From Methylobacterium phyllostachyos (GTDB taxonomy: Bacteria; Pseudomonadota; Alphaproteobacteria; Rhizobiales; Beijerinckiaceae), in the NCBI RefSeq assembly GCF_900103445.1, contig NZ_FNHS01000022.1, positions 13,571 through 77,570 of the forward strand: a DNA stretch of 64,000 bases. Reading direction: 5' to 3'. Of this stretch, positions 33,915 through 41,965 are shown piece by piece (within the stretch, counting starts at the first letter, position 1; the number at the start of each line of letters is the position of its first letter). A program made the position numbers and the translations under genes. The notes beneath the pieces are model-generated. The model was given only the letters and a program-made list of their open reading frames with translations. It searched no databases and was not told the origin of the DNA.

Positions 33915-34013
33915 CGTGAGGACCTAGGGGAGAGCCTGGGTGGGCCGGGGACGTAGACAGCACCGCCCAGATGCTCGATCTGTGCGGGCGGCGCGGCCTC
34001 GCGCGCCGCCCGC

Positions 34014-35045
34014 ATGCAGGCTCCGATGCAGCCCCTCTTCCAAACGATCCTCGCCGCCGCGATCCTCGCGCTGGCGCTCCCCGACGCGGCGTCGGCCGAG
34101 CGTGTCGCCGAGCCGTCCTACGGGGCGGAGCTGGAGGGCTTCGCCTACCCCTTCCCGGTGAAGCGCTTCACCTTCCCGTCGCAGCGCCAGGAGCTGCAGA
34201 TGGCCTATCTCGATGTCCCGGCCGAAACCCCGAATGGCCGCACCGCGGTGCTGCTACACGGCAAGAATTTCTGCGCCGCCACCTGGGAGAGCCAGATCCG
34301 GGCGCTGAGCGCCGCTGGCTACCGGGTGATCGCGCCCGACCAGATCGGCTTCTGCAAGTCGAGCAAGCCGGCGGCCTATCAATTCACCTTCCGGCAGCTC
34401 GCCGAGAACACGCACGCCCTGCTGGCGACGCTGGGTGTCGAGCGCCCGATCCTGATCGGCCATTCGACGGGCGGCATGCTCGCCGCGCACTATGCCCTCC
34501 TCTACCCGAGGGAGGTCGAACAGCTGGTGCTGGTCAATCCCGTGGGCCTGGAGGATTGGAGCGCCAAGGGCCTGCCGCCGGTCTCCCTGGAGCAATGGTA
34601 CCAGCGCGAGCTGAAGGTCTCGGCAGCGTCGATCCGCGCCTACGAGACGGCGACCTATTACGCCGGTCATTGGGAGGCGCGCTACGAACCCTGGGTGACG
34701 ATGCTGGCAGGGCTCAACAACGGTCCGGGCAAGGCTGCGGTCGCGTGGGATTCGGCGCTCGTCTACGACATGATCGTCACCGAACCGGTGCTCTACCGGT
34801 TCCCGCAGATCGCGGTGCCGACGCTGCTGATGATCGGCCAGAAGGACAATACGGCGATCGGCAAGGATCTCGCCCCGCCGGAGGTGCGGGCGAGCCTCGG
34901 TCACTATCCGGAGTTGGGCAAGGCGGCCGCGCGGGCGATTCCGGGGGCGCGGCTCGTGGAGTTTCCCGAGCTCGGCCATGCGCCGCAGATGTCCGACCCG
35001 GAAGGGTTCAATAAGGCGCTGATCGAAGGGATCGCGGTGCGGTAA
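34014..35045 (+). CDS. Exported alpha/beta hydrolase
   Basis: A 343-residue protein with a Sec signal peptide (MQPLFQTILAAAILALALPD, cleavage likely after AASA) and an alpha/beta hydrolase domain. The oxyanion region is VLLHGKNFCAATWE, the nucleophile serine is in LIGHSTGGMLAAHYA, the acid probably Asp in MIGQKDNTAIG, and the histidine is in FPELGHAPQMSD. The start could also be the ATG at 34026. Substrate unknown. It is convergent with the amidinotransferase gene; a shared hairpin lies between them, so it is probably not part of the hopanoid operon. Confidence 0.88.
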   Translation: MQAPMQPLFQTILAAAILALALPDAASAERVAEPSYGAELEGFAYPFPVKRFTFPSQRQELQMAYLDVPAETPNGRTAVLLHGKNFCAATWESQIRALSAAGYRVIAPDQIGFCKSSKPAAYQFTFRQLAENTHALLATLGVERPILIGHSTGGMLAAHYALLYPREVEQLVLVNPVGLEDWSAKGLPPVSLEQWYQRELKVSAASIRAYETATYYAGHWEARYEPWVTMLAGLNNGPGKAAVAWDSALVYDMIVTEPVLYRFPQIAVPTLLMIGQKDNTAIGKDLAPPEVRASLGHYPELGKAAARAIPGARLVEFPELGHAPQMSDPEGFNKALIEGIAVR

Positions 35046-35049
35046 GTGC

Positions 35050-35085
35050 GGGTGGCCCCTCGCCTAGCGCGGGATGGGGCCACCC
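35050..35085. terminator. Bidirectional hairpin between convergent genes
   Basis: Perfect 10-bp stem GGGTGGCCCC / GGGGCCACCC with a 16-base loop, filling most of the 46-base gap between the hydrolase and amidinotransferase stops. No strong T-run on either strand. Confidence 0.5.
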
Positions 35086-35091
35086 GGGATC

Positions 35092-36267
35092 TCAGAAGTA
35101 CGACTTCAACACCCCGCGGCGGCGCACATCGAGGGTGGCGCAATGGAACGAGCCGCCGAACGGGCCGTAGCTCAGGAACGGCGCCGGGATCGGATCGAAG
35201 CCCCAGTCCTTGAGCGCCTTGATCAGCGTCGGCTGGCTCTGGTCGACGACGATCTTCTTCTCGGTGATCGCCAGGACGTTGATCGAGGTCCAGGGCGAGC
35301 ACATCGAGATCTTGCTCATGAAGCCCTCGACCGGGTCGGGGCGCGGCGCGATCAGCACGTCCCACTTCTTGAGCACGGCGGGCAGCTTCTCGACATCGAC
35401 GTAGTCCGGGTTCACCAGCACCTTGCCGGGGGCCAGCGGCATGAACGACGAGTCGATGTGCATCGGCTGCGGGCAGCGGCTCTCGATCTCGTGGATGCGG
35501 AAGCCTGGGCCGAGGTGGCGGCGCAGCCACTCGATGCCCATCAGGTTCGTCACGTTCGAGCGGGTCACGAACAGGTCGCGGCCGCAGCGCACGAAGTCGG
35601 CGGCGTCGAAGACCGGCTCGAACTCATTGACGGTGAACTGCATGGGCTCGCCGGCCTTCAGGTTCGGCACCCGGTAGTCGTAGTTGTAGAGATCGTCGGT
35701 CAGCTGCGGCCGCGGCGCCGAGGTCCAGCGGGCGCCGGCCCGGAAGTATTCCTTGAACAGCGAGCGGTAGGCGTCGCCCTCGAAGTAGCGGGAGCGCCAG
35801 CACATCGGGCTCTCGATGATCTCGTCGCCGATGACGAGGTACGGATCGCGCGGGCAGGCCACGCAGAAGCCCCGGGACGACCAGCGCGGCGCCTTGAACT
35901 TTTTCGAAAAGTCCACCGCGTCGGGGCGGCGGACCTTCACGCCCTCACCGGCCAGGATGGTGATGAAGTTGTCGAGCTCGGCCTGCGCGAGCTTCTTCAT
36001 GAACTTCGGATACTTCCAGCCGCTCGCCAGCCGGTAGAACGGCTGTGCGGCGCGCGGCAGGTTGAAGATCACCGTGAGATGGTGGGTCGGGATGGTGGCT
36101 CCATCGAGGGAGCCGACGATCACCTCCTCCAGCGGATCCCACTCGTTCCAGGCCATGACCGGCGAGTGGGGAGCGGGCACGCCCGGCGCCGCTCCGCCCG
36201 CGTAGCTGCCGGCATGCGTGTCCTCGCTCACGGCCTCAAGGGCCGTGATCGGTGATTCGCGCTCCAT
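35092..36267 (-). CDS. Amidinotransferase of the GATM/AGAT family, candidate hopanoid guanidinylating enzyme
   Basis: A 391-residue enzyme that should move the amidino group of L-arginine to a primary amine. It resembles human glycine amidinotransferase closely in the C-terminal half: FDAADFVRCGRDLF, TNLMGIEWLRRHLGP, PMHIDSSF, GGSFHCATLDVRRRG. The Asp/His/Cys catalytic set maps to D221, H270 and C376, with spacings (49, 106) close to the 49 and 104 of the human enzyme. Start 36267 has AAGGGG eight bases upstream; the frame is open for 35 more codons. It is divergent from hpnL with 210 bases between. HpnI, HpnK and HpnJ make the aminocyclitol head group of bacteriohopanetetrol, and guanidine-substituted bacteriohopanetetrol cyclitol ether is known from Methylobacterium, so this hopanoid amine is the proposed acceptor. 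Alternatives: glycine (guanidinoacetate) or an aminocyclitol as for StrB. Confidence 0.88.
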   Translation of the reverse strand: MERESPITALEAVSEDTHAGSYAGGAAPGVPAPHSPVMAWNEWDPLEEVIVGSLDGATIPTHHLTVIFNLPRAAQPFYRLASGWKYPKFMKKLAQAELDNFITILAGEGVKVRRPDAVDFSKKFKAPRWSSRGFCVACPRDPYLVIGDEIIESPMCWRSRYFEGDAYRSLFKEYFRAGARWTSAPRPQLTDDLYNYDYRVPNLKAGEPMQFTVNEFEPVFDAADFVRCGRDLFVTRSNVTNLMGIEWLRRHLGPGFRIHEIESRCPQPMHIDSSFMPLAPGKVLVNPDYVDVEKLPAVLKKWDVLIAPRPDPVEGFMSKISMCSPWTSINVLAITEKKIVVDQSQPTLIKALKDWGFDPIPAPFLSYGPFGGSFHCATLDVRRRGVLKSYF

Positions 36268-36477
36268 GACGTGTGCCCCTTCTGCGACGTGCCGCGGCCT
36301 TCTACGCAGGCTCTTCAGCCCCGCCGCCGCTTTGGCTCCCGGTGTGTTAAACGGGTGATAGACAGCGCTCATCCGTCCTGCAACGTGACAGAAACGTTCT
36401 CGGCTCGGCTGACCTATTTCTGCCGCGACCGTGACCGATTTCCCGCATCAAGCCTGTTGCGAGCTTGAAAGACGACA
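36268..36477. promoter_or_regulatory. Divergent promoter region, amidinotransferase / hpnL
   Basis: 210 bases between two divergently read start codons; promoters for both genes must lie here or within the coding ends. An A/T-richer patch (GTGTTAAACGGGTGATAGACA around 36342-36362) is the most promoter-like part. No clear -35/-10 pair could be assigned. Confidence 0.4.
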
Positions 36478-37587
36478 ATGAAGCGCCTGACGACCTTGGC
36501 CTCGATCGCCGGTCTCTGCACGGTCGTCGGCCTGTTCATGTCCTCCGGTCTCGAGGACGTTTCGGCCGCCGTCGTGAGTGCCGGCTGGGGTGCCGCCCTG
36601 GTGGTGCTGGCTCGCATCGTGGCGGTCGCCTGGGCGGGCATGGGCTGGCACGTCGTATTTCCGAAAGGGTCCGCCCGGCTCGCCGACTGCGTGTCGCTGC
36701 GCTTCGTGCGCGAGGGCATCAACACGCTGCTTCCGGTGGCCACGGTCGGCGGCGATTTCGTCGGCGCACGCCTCCTGTCCAAGCGCGGCGTTCCGGGGGC
36801 GCTGGCGGGCGCCAGCATGTTCGTCGACCTGATGACCCAGGCGCTGACGCAGCTCCTGTTCACGGTTGTCGGCCTCGCCCTGCTGGTCGCGATCTGCGGC
36901 GACGGGCCGATCGCCCGGACCGTGGAGGGCGGCCTCGCCCTGGCGGTGCCGGCGCTCGGTGCCTTCTACCTGATCCAGCGCCGGGCCGGGCACCGCCTGA
37001 TCCAGGGCCTGCTCAGCCGCTTCGCCTCGGGCCGCGAATGGCGTGCCTTCGGGGCGATCGACCAGCTCTACGACAGCCTGCGCCGCCTCTATGCCAACCA
37101 TGCGCGCTTCGCGGCCGCGCTAGTGGTCCATTTCGTCGGCTGGGTGATCGGCACCCTCGAGGTCTATGTCTGCCTGCATTTCATGGGCTACCCGATCGAC
37201 TTCGCGCAGGCGCTGATGATCGAGAGCTTGGCTCAGGCGGTCCGCGGGGCGGCCTTCGCGGTGCCCGGGGCTCTGGGCGCCCAGGAGGGCGGCCTGATCG
37301 CCCTGTGCGGCCTGTTCAACATCCCGGCCGAGGCGGCGCTCGCGCTCTCGCTGGTCAAGCGCTTCGCCGATCTCGGCGTCGGCCTGCCGAGCCTGCTGCT
37401 CTGGCACCGGATCGAGAGCAAACTGCGCGCAGAGGCCCCCGAGGAGGAGCGTGCGGCGGATGCTGAGACCGGACGCACCGCCCTGCGGGTTTCCCAGCCT
37501 GCGACACTCGGGCCGTTCTACAGCTACGCCCCGCCCCGGATGGGCGCGCGGCTCGGCGACGGCGAGGAGTTGAAGAAGTGCGCCTGA
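36478..37587 (+). CDS. hpnL: Hopanoid-associated membrane protein HpnL
   Basis: A 369-residue integral membrane protein of the lysylphosphatidylglycerol synthase transmembrane (UPF0104, flippase-like) family, which in hopanoid gene clusters is called HpnL. Six to eight hydrophobic segments are visible, for example LVVLARIVAVAWAGMGW, ALTQLLFTVVGLALLVAIC, FAAALVVHFVGWVIGTLEVY and AFAVPGALGAQEGGLIALCG, the last close to the family signature. The C-terminal 50 residues are soluble and charged. It starts the plus-strand hpnL-M-I-J-K run and overlaps hpnM by ten bases, so the two are coupled. A role in moving a hopanoid or precursor across the membrane is inferred from family and context. Confidence 0.9.
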   Translation: MKRLTTLASIAGLCTVVGLFMSSGLEDVSAAVVSAGWGAALVVLARIVAVAWAGMGWHVVFPKGSARLADCVSLRFVREGINTLLPVATVGGDFVGARLLSKRGVPGALAGASMFVDLMTQALTQLLFTVVGLALLVAICGDGPIARTVEGGLALAVPALGAFYLIQRRAGHRLIQGLLSRFASGREWRAFGAIDQLYDSLRRLYANHARFAAALVVHFVGWVIGTLEVYVCLHFMGYPIDFAQALMIESLAQAVRGAAFAVPGALGAQEGGLIALCGLFNIPAEAALALSLVKRFADLGVGLPSLLLWHRIESKLRAEAPEEERAADAETGRTALRVSQPATLGPFYSYAPPRMGARLGDGEELKKCA

Positions 37588-38189
37588 CCCGCCGGCTTGC
37601 GGCCGCCCTGATCGCCGCACCGCTCCTCGTTCCGGTTTCCGCATGGGCCGCGGACGATCCCGCCGTCCAGACGGTGCGTGACCTCTACGCCGCCTTCTCG
37701 GCCGCGCTGAAGGATGGGCCCAGCCCCCTGCCCGCACGGGTCGCGGCCGTGGGCCCGGCGATGGATAAGGCCTTCGACTTCCCCGCCATGGCCCGCATCG
37801 CGGTCGGCTCGAAATGGTCGAGCTTCACCCCGGAGCAGCAGGCGGCGGTCACCGACGCGTTCAAGCGCAGCCTGACCGTGACCTACGCCAACCGCCTCGC
37901 CCGCGCCGCCGGGGGCAAGTTCGACGTGACCCCGAACGTCGAGGAGCGCGGCGCCCAGCGGGTGGTTCCGACGCGCGTCACCGCGGCGGACGGCGACGAT
38001 TCCGAGGTCGACTTCGTCGTGAATGCCAATAACCGCATCCAGGACGTCCTGCTCAACGGCGACGTGAGCGAGATTGCGGCCCAGCGCACCGCCCTGTCGG
38101 CGCCGCTGAAGGCGGGGGGGGCGGACGGCGCCGTGAAGTTCCTGCGCCAGCGGGCTGACGGCATGCTCGCGGCCAAGCCCACGCCGTGA
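37578..38189 (+). CDS. hpnM: Hopanoid-associated MlaC/Ttg2D-like periplasmic protein HpnM
   Basis: A 203-residue exported protein: signal peptide RLTRRLAAALIAAPLLVPVSAWA from a GTG start, then the MlaC/toluene-tolerance fold: VQTVRDLYAAFSAALK, FDFPAMARIAVGSKWSSFTP, QQAAVTDAFKRSLTVTYANRL, then beta strands VVPTRVTAADGDDSEVDFVV and IQDVLLNGDVSE. MlaC proteins carry a phospholipid in a hydrophobic cavity across the periplasm; the hopanoid-cluster version is HpnM and likely carries hopanoids. The GTG lies inside the end of hpnL. Confidence 0.9.
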   Translation: MRLTRRLAAALIAAPLLVPVSAWAADDPAVQTVRDLYAAFSAALKDGPSPLPARVAAVGPAMDKAFDFPAMARIAVGSKWSSFTPEQQAAVTDAFKRSLTVTYANRLARAAGGKFDVTPNVEERGAQRVVPTRVTAADGDDSEVDFVVNANNRIQDVLLNGDVSEIAAQRTALSAPLKAGGADGAVKFLRQRADGMLAAKPTP

Positions 38190-38273
38190 GCGCCTCCCCT
38201 GTTGCCGCCCTGAACCGGCCGTTCGCGGCCATTGCTGCCTGAGGCGGCGGGACGATCGCACGGACCCGACCGG

Positions 38274-39482
38274 ATGGATGTTTCCGCCCTGACGCTGCTC
38301 GCCCTCTCGTGGCTCTCGCTGATCTGCCTGATCCTGGCAGCGGTGGGCTGCCTCTACGGGCTGGCGGCCGCCTATTGCGCCGGTCGCTACGCGGCCCGCA
38401 CGGTCCCTGCCCTGGCGCCCGGCGCTCCCCGGCCCTCCGTGACGGTGCTGAAACCCCTCTGCGGGCTGGAGCCGTCGCTCTACGCCAATCTCGAGAGCGT
38501 CCTGCGCCAGGATTATGCCGGGCCGGTCCAGATCGTGTTCGGCGTCCAGAAGGCCACCGATCCGGCGATCGGCGTGGTGGAGCAGCTGAAGCAGGCCTAT
38601 CCAGCGGCGAGAATCGACCTCGTGATCGATGCCCGCCAGCACGGCTCGAACCGCAAGGTCTCGAACCTCATCAACATGGCCGAGCGGATCGGCCACGATG
38701 TGGTGGTGCTGGCTGACAGCGACATGGTGGTCGGCCCCGACTACCTGGAACGTCTGGTCGCCGAGCTGTCGCAGGAGGGCGTCACCGGCGTCACCTGCCT
38801 CTATCACGGGGTGCCGGCCTTCCAGGGCCTCTACGACCGGCTCTCGACGCTGGCGATCGACACGCACTTTCTGCCGAACGTGGTGATGGGCCTGAGCCTG
38901 GGGCTCGCCAAACCCTGTTTCGGCTCCACGGTCGCCTTCACCCGGGCGAGCCTGGAGGCGGTGGGGGGCTTCCGCACCTTCCGCAACGACCTCGCCGACG
39001 ACTATGCCATCGGCGCGGCGCTGCGCGGCCTCGGCGGCCGGGTGGCGATCCCGAGCTTCACCATCGGGCACACCAGCGTCGACACCGAGCTTGCTGGCCT
39101 GTGGCGGCACGAGCTGCGCTGGAACCGCACCATCCGCACCGTCGATCCCGCGGGCTATGCCGGCTCGATCGTCACCCATGCGTTCCCGCTGGCCCTCGTG
39201 GCCGCGCTGCTGCCGGGTGCGGGCATCGGCACCCTCGCGGTGGCCGGCTTCGCCCTGGCGAGCCGCATCCTGCTCTGCCGACAGGTCGAGCGGGCCTTCC
39301 GCCTCGCCCCGCACCCCTACGGACTGTTGCCGATCCGCGACATCCTCTCCTTCCTGAACTTCACCTGGGCCTTCGTGTCGGGGGCGGTGACATGGAAAGG
39401 TCATGATTATCACGTGGTTGCGGATGGCACCCTGATCCCCGACGCGGAGCTCGGCAGCGACGCCGGCGCGCCGCTCCGCTGA
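38274..39482 (+). CDS. hpnI: Hopanoid glycosyltransferase HpnI
   Basis: A 402-residue membrane glycosyltransferase of family 2. An N-terminal helix (LTLLALSWLSLICLILAAVG) is followed by the GT-A domain: PSVTVLKPLCGLEPSLYANL, VVVLADSDMVVGPDYLERL with the DxD metal site, FGSTVAFTRASLEAVGGF, DDYAIGAALR and the acceptor motif RHELRWNRTIR (R..RW type). Then come two C-terminal hydrophobic segments. HpnI adds N-acetylglucosamine to bacteriohopanetetrol, the step before HpnK and HpnJ. The ATG at 38274 fits the helix start; upstream in-frame codons do not look like protein. Confidence 0.92.
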   Translation: MDVSALTLLALSWLSLICLILAAVGCLYGLAAAYCAGRYAARTVPALAPGAPRPSVTVLKPLCGLEPSLYANLESVLRQDYAGPVQIVFGVQKATDPAIGVVEQLKQAYPAARIDLVIDARQHGSNRKVSNLINMAERIGHDVVVLADSDMVVGPDYLERLVAELSQEGVTGVTCLYHGVPAFQGLYDRLSTLAIDTHFLPNVVMGLSLGLAKPCFGSTVAFTRASLEAVGGFRTFRNDLADDYAIGAALRGLGGRVAIPSFTIGHTSVDTELAGLWRHELRWNRTIRTVDPAGYAGSIVTHAFPLALVAALLPGAGIGTLAVAGFALASRILLCRQVERAFRLAPHPYGLLPIRDILSFLNFTWAFVSGAVTWKGHDYHVVADGTLIPDAELGSDAGAPLR

Positions 39483-39537
39483 TCCTCACCAATCCCCTCC
39501 GCCCCTCCCCCCGCACTGCCCTGAGGCCTTGAACCCC

Positions 39538-40971
39538 ATGCGCACGCTCTTCCTCCAGGCCCCCACCTTCGACGGTTTCGACGGCGGCGCCGGCTCCCGT
39601 TACCAGGCCAAGCGCGAGATCAAGTCGTTCTGGTACCCGACCTGGCTGGCCCAGCCGGCCGCGCTGGTGCCGAACTCAAAGCTGATCGACGCGCCGCCGC
39701 ACAACATCAAGCTTCCCGAGATCGTGGCCCAGGCCAACGACTTCGACCTCGTCGTGCTCCACACCTCGGTGCCGTCGTTCAAGTCGGACGTGAAGACGAT
39801 CGAGGCGCTCAAGGCCGCCAACCCGAAGCTCATCGCCGGCCTGATCGGCGCCAAGGTCGCGGTCGACGCGGCCGGCGCCATGGCCCAGGCCCCGGTGGTC
39901 GATTTCTGTGCCCGCAACGAGTTCGACTTCACCGTCAAGGAAGTCGCCGAGGGCGTCCCCATGTCGGAGATCAAGGGGCTGTCCTATCGCGATGCCAACG
40001 GTGTCGTGGTCCACAACGAGGACCGCGAGATCATGACCGATATGGATCAGCTGCCCTTCGTCACCAGCGTCTACAAGCGCGACCTGGAGATGGAGAAGTA
40101 CTTCATCGGGTACCTGAAGCACCCCTACATCTCGTTCTATTCGGGCCGGGGCTGCAAGAGCCGCTGCACCTTCTGCCTCTGGCCGCAGACGGTCGGCGGC
40201 CACACCTACCGCACTCGCTCGGTCGCTCACGTGATCGAGGAGATCAAGTACTGCCTGAAGGAGTTCCCGCAGACCAAGGAGTTCTTCTTCGACGACGACA
40301 CCTTCACCGACAACCTGCCGCGCGCCGAGGAGATCGCCCGCGAGCTCGGCAAGCTCGGCGTGACGTGGTCGTGCAACGCCAAGGCGAACGTGCCGCGTGA
40401 GACCCTGAAGGTGCTCAAGGAGAACGGCCTGCGCCTGCTGCTGGTCGGCTACGAGTCCGGCAACCAGACCATCCTGCACAACATCAAGAAGGGCATGCGG
40501 GTCGAGGTCGCGGAGAAATTCACGAAGGATTGCCACGAGCTGGGTATCGCCATCCACGGCACCTTCATCCTCGGCCTGCCGGGTGAGACCAAGGAGACGA
40601 TCCAGGAGACGATCGCCTTCGCCAAGCGGATCAACCCGCACACGATCCAGGTCTCGCTGGCGGCCCCCTACCCGGGCACCTTCCTGTACAAGCAGGCGGT
40701 GGAGAATGGCTGGCTCGACATCGAGAACGCCGAGCTCGTCGACGAGAACGGCGTGCAGGTCGCGCCGCTGCACTACCCGCACCTCTCGCACACCGAGATC
40801 TTCACCTCGGTCGAGGAATTCTACAAGAAGTTCTACTTCCGGGCGCCGAAGATCGCCTCGATCGTCAGCGAGATGGTGCGCTCGCCCGACATGATGAAGC
40901 GCCGCCTGCGCGAGGGCGTCGAGTTCTACCGCTTCCTCAAGGAGCGCCAGGGCACCGCCAAGGCGGCCTAA
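39538..40971 (+). CDS. hpnJ: Radical SAM enzyme HpnJ (hopanoid cyclitol ether formation)
   Basis: A 477-residue B12-binding-type radical SAM protein. Residues 1-180 form a Rossmann-like cobalamin-binding-type region (FDLVVLHTSVPSFKSD). The 4Fe-4S cluster is bound by C206, C210 and C213 in GRGCKSRCTFCLWPQ. Further on are FFFDDDTFTDN, LLLVGYESGNQTIL and HGTFILGLPGETKETI. HpnJ is required to convert glucosaminyl bacteriohopanetetrol to the cyclitol ether, presumably by ring contraction. An ATG at 39538 is chosen; a TTG nine bases earlier is possible. It lies 55 bases after hpnI and is likely in the same operon. Confidence 0.95.
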   Translation: MRTLFLQAPTFDGFDGGAGSRYQAKREIKSFWYPTWLAQPAALVPNSKLIDAPPHNIKLPEIVAQANDFDLVVLHTSVPSFKSDVKTIEALKAANPKLIAGLIGAKVAVDAAGAMAQAPVVDFCARNEFDFTVKEVAEGVPMSEIKGLSYRDANGVVVHNEDREIMTDMDQLPFVTSVYKRDLEMEKYFIGYLKHPYISFYSGRGCKSRCTFCLWPQTVGGHTYRTRSVAHVIEEIKYCLKEFPQTKEFFFDDDTFTDNLPRAEEIARELGKLGVTWSCNAKANVPRETLKVLKENGLRLLLVGYESGNQTILHNIKKGMRVEVAEKFTKDCHELGIAIHGTFILGLPGETKETIQETIAFAKRINPHTIQVSLAAPYPGTFLYKQAVENGWLDIENAELVDENGVQVAPLHYPHLSHTEIFTSVEEFYKKFYFRAPKIASIVSEMVRSPDMMKRRLREGVEFYRFLKERQGTAKAA

Positions 40972-40972
40972 G

Positions 40973-41078
40973 TCAGGGGTCCGGGGCCCACGGCCCCGGC
41001 GGGGAGCGGGGCGGAGCCCCGCTTCTTCCCAGGGCTCCGCCCTGGACCCGCGAGAGGGCTCGCCCTCTCGACACCCGT
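40973..41078. repeat. Small-hairpin repeat (GGGCTC family), copy 4
   Basis: Fills the hpnJ-hpnK gap with stacked palindromes: CCGGGGCCCACGGCCCCGG, GCGGGGCGGAGCCCCGC, CCAGGGCTCCGCCCTGG and GAGAGGGCTCGCCCTCTC. Unlike the other copies it lies between two genes on the same strand in one probable operon, where it could tune the amounts of HpnJ and HpnK. Confidence 0.65.
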
Positions 41079-41090
41079 TACGAGGTTTGC

Positions 41091-41933
41091 GTGAAGCGTC
41101 TGGTCGTCACCGCGGATGATTTCGGGCTGAGCCTTGAGGTCAACGAGGCCGTCGAGCAGGCGCATCGCGAGGGAATCCTGACCGCGGCGAGCCTGATGGT
41201 CTCGGCGCCGGCCGCCGCCGACGCGGTGGGGCGGGCCAAGCGGATGCCATCCCTGCGGGTCGGGCTGCACCTCGTCCTCGTGGAGGCATGGCCGACCCTC
41301 CCCGCCGCGGACCTGCCCGATCTGACCGACGCGGCCGGCCTGATGCGGGCCGACATGGCCCGCCTCGGCCTCGATTTCGCTCGCAAGCCCGCGGCCCGGC
41401 GTCAGCTCGCCGCCGAAATCCGCGCCCAGTTCGAGGCCTACCGGGCGACCGGGCTGCCGCTGGACCACGTCAACGCCCACAAGCATTTCCACGTCCATCC
41501 GCTGATCGCGGGCGCCGTGCTGCGTATCGGCCGCGCCTTCGGGATGCGCGCCATCCGGGTGCCCCGGGAGCCGCGGGAGATCCTGCGCCGCGCCGAGCCC
41601 GGCGCCCGCCCGCGGGCCGCCCTCGATATCGCCCCCTGGGCGGCGCTGCTTGCCGTGCGCGCCCGGCAGGCCGGGCTGCTGATTCCGGACCGGACCCTCG
41701 GCCTTGCGTGGTCCGGCGCCATGACGCCGGCCCGCGTGGCGGCGCTCCTGCAGCGTCTCCCGGACGGACTGACCGAGCTCTACACACATCCGGCCACAGC
41801 GGCCGGCTTCCCAGGCGAGGCTCCGGGCTATCGGTATGCCGACGAGCGGGATGCGCTGATCGCCCCCGCATCCCGGGTGGCTGCCGACACGTCGGGCGCG
41901 GTGCGCGGCGGATTCTCCGACTTCCTCGGTTGA
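41091..41933 (+). CDS. hpnK: Hopanoid deacetylase HpnK (YdjC/ChbG family)
   Basis: A 280-residue carbohydrate deacetylase. The metal site is formed by TADDFGLS near the start and histidines in VGLHLVLVEAWPTLP and HVNAHKHFHVHPLI, the usual YdjC pattern. HpnK removes the acetyl group from N-acetylglucosaminyl bacteriohopanetetrol, giving the free amine that appears in the aminocyclitol product and that an amidinotransferase would need. It starts at a GTG directly before KRLVVTADD. Last gene of the plus-strand hpn run; 32 bases separate it from the MarR-GNAT gene. Confidence 0.92.
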   Translation: MKRLVVTADDFGLSLEVNEAVEQAHREGILTAASLMVSAPAAADAVGRAKRMPSLRVGLHLVLVEAWPTLPAADLPDLTDAAGLMRADMARLGLDFARKPAARRQLAAEIRAQFEAYRATGLPLDHVNAHKHFHVHPLIAGAVLRIGRAFGMRAIRVPREPREILRRAEPGARPRAALDIAPWAALLAVRARQAGLLIPDRTLGLAWSGAMTPARVAALLQRLPDGLTELYTHPATAAGFPGEAPGYRYADERDALIAPASRVAADTSGAVRGGFSDFLG

Positions 41934-41943
41934 CCGGCTTCGA

Positions 41944-41963
41944 TATCTGACTTTAGTCAGATA
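41944..41963. promoter_or_regulatory. Perfect 20-bp palindrome, probable MarR operator
   Basis: TATCTGACT-TT-AGTCAGATA: two perfect 9-base half-sites around a 2-base centre. It ends three bases before the ATG of the MarR-GNAT gene at 41966 and stands ten bases after the hpnK stop. Size and symmetry fit a MarR-dimer site; binding there would block transcription or translation initiation of the regulator itself. Confidence 0.75.
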
Positions 41964-41965
41964 AC

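Noticed and set aside
35092..36267. Agmatine/arginine deiminase as an alternative identity of the amidinotransferase-like gene
   Set aside because: Deiminases share the fold, but the FDAADF, GIEWLRRHL and HC-A-x-x-DVRRRG pattern and the length match the GATM branch specifically.
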